Shown here one piece after another: positions 5,627 to 5,981 of a stretch of DNA of 5,981 bases. Source of the stretch: Pseudomonadota bacterium (lineage in GTDB: Bacteria; Myxococcota_A; Polyangia; Fen-1088). The notes under the pieces are model-generated. The model worked only from the letters and a program-made list of their open reading frames with translations. It was not told where the DNA came from and made no database searches. The position numbers and the translations under genes were made by a program. Where the stretch lies: positions 1 to 5,981 of the forward strand of contig JAEXQJ010000048.1 of the NCBI GenBank assembly GCA_023438785.1, given 5' to 3'. How positions within the stretch are numbered: the stretch's first letter is position 1; every line of letters begins with the position of its first letter.

Positions 5627-5981
5627 CGGGATCTTTTGCACCCTGCTCGGGACTCAGGAAAGTTTCCTGGGTGTTCTCTAAGGTGGTCTCGGAGACCTCG
5701 AAGACCGGCTCGGGAATCTCGGACACCTCCTCCGCGGCCGATTCGGAGGCCTCGGGCTCGTTCGCCGGCTGCGCGGCCGGCTCGTCGAGGACCGCTTCCG
5801 CGTCAGCCTGCGGATTCGCCTCCGCCTCGCCAAGCGCGCCCGCAGGCGTTTCCGAAGGGGCCTCGTCCAGGACGACGGGGCTCGCTCCCTCGCCAACCCA
5901 AGCCGTAGGCTCCTCGGCATCCACAGCCGCGGTCGCCTGCGGGTCCGCGGGCACGGGCTCCTCGACGGCCACCTCGGGAAC
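5613..5981 (-). CDS. Acidic C-terminal tail of an unidentified protein, possibly ScpA (5' partial)
   Basis: The minus-strand frame is open from the right edge to the TAA at 5615-5613, showing 122 residues. A GTG at 5972 lies in frame, but the open frame continues to the edge, so the true start is outside. The visible part is Glu/Ala/Pro-rich, strongly acidic and probably disordered, with loosely repeated blocks (VVLDEAPSETPA, then AVLDEPAAQPANEPEA) and the ending LSPEQGAKDPDGQT. No domain is recognisable. Its stop lies inside the start of scpB (14-bp overlap), so the two are probably translated from one message. The usual gene before scpB is scpA, and an acidic tail like that of the ScpB here would fit, but this is inferred from position only; the ScpA winged-helix C-terminus is not visible. 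Confidence 0.7.
   Translation of the reverse strand, partial: VPEVAVEEPVPADPQATAAVDAEEPTAWVGEGASPVVLDEAPSETPAGALGEAEANPQADAEAVLDEPAAQPANEPEASESAAEEVSEIPEPVFEVSETTLENTQETFLSPEQGAKDPDGQT
5655..5669. repeat. 15-bp perfect inverted repeat upstream of scpB
   Basis: CAGGAAA and TTTCCTG flank a single central base. As RNA it could form only a five-bp stem with a five-base loop. It is AT-rich for this window and lies about 29-43 bp before the scpB ATG, inside the coding end of the upstream gene (QETFLS codons). It could be a protein-binding site or a small mRNA hairpin near the start of scpB, or chance. Confidence 0.35.

Noticed and set aside
3416..5908. Long plus-strand open frames (about 3416-4714 and 4766-5908) opposite the pseudouridine synthase and scpB
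   Set aside because: They are low-complexity Arg/Gly/Leu-rich mirror images of the codon bias on the coding strand, whereas the minus-strand frames carry clear S4, pseudouridine synthase and ScpB motifs.

Overview
The window is GC-rich, uses GC-rich codons throughout, and is densely coding. It holds three complete genes and one 5'-truncated gene on the + strand (1 to 3280). These converge, 6 bp apart, on a minus-strand cluster (3287 to the right edge) of two complete genes and one 5'-truncated gene. The long Pro/Ala-rich and Glu-rich linkers, several predicted lipoproteins, the TPR tail behind a proline-rich linker and the scpB-rluB order would suit a Myxococcota/deltaproteobacterial-type genome. 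That placement is inference from style, not from a marker gene.

Left half, + strand: (1) the C-terminal part of a protein with a Pro/Ala-rich linker, containing a 27-bp tandem repeat, followed by a TPR-like helical domain; (2) a small membrane-anchored or exported single-domain rhodanese with an intact CRSGHRS active loop; (3) a predicted lipoprotein alpha/beta hydrolase with Ser/Asp/His triad candidates and an HGxGERGD motif like that of COG4099 predicted peptidases/esterases; (4) a lipoprotein-like periplasmic sugar-type substrate-binding protein (RbsB/Peripla_BP_4 type) with no ABC permease or ATPase next to it. Genes 2 to 4 all look exported to the cell envelope, but they are 50-115 bp apart and need not form one operon.

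Right half, minus strand, read right to left: the acidic, low-complexity C-terminal tail of an unidentified protein (ScpA would be the expected neighbour), overlapping scpB by 14 bp; scpB, whose normal winged-helix core sits between a very long acidic N-terminal extension and an acidic C-terminal tail; and, 15 bp downstream, an RluB/RsuA-type pseudouridine synthase with its own Shine-Dalgarno sequence. The tight spacing suggests one transcript for chromosome segregation (SMC-ScpAB) and rRNA modification, a neighbourhood common in bacteria.

I see no clear undescribed multi-gene system, no RNA gene, CRISPR array, insertion sequence or prophage. The points most worth following are the pseudouridine synthase, which keeps the catalytic Asp but has lost the flanking Arg of motif II and the C-terminal GRNRQVRRM-like signature, and the heavily extended ScpB with a duplicated NPAV...WEGAG motif in its acidic arm.
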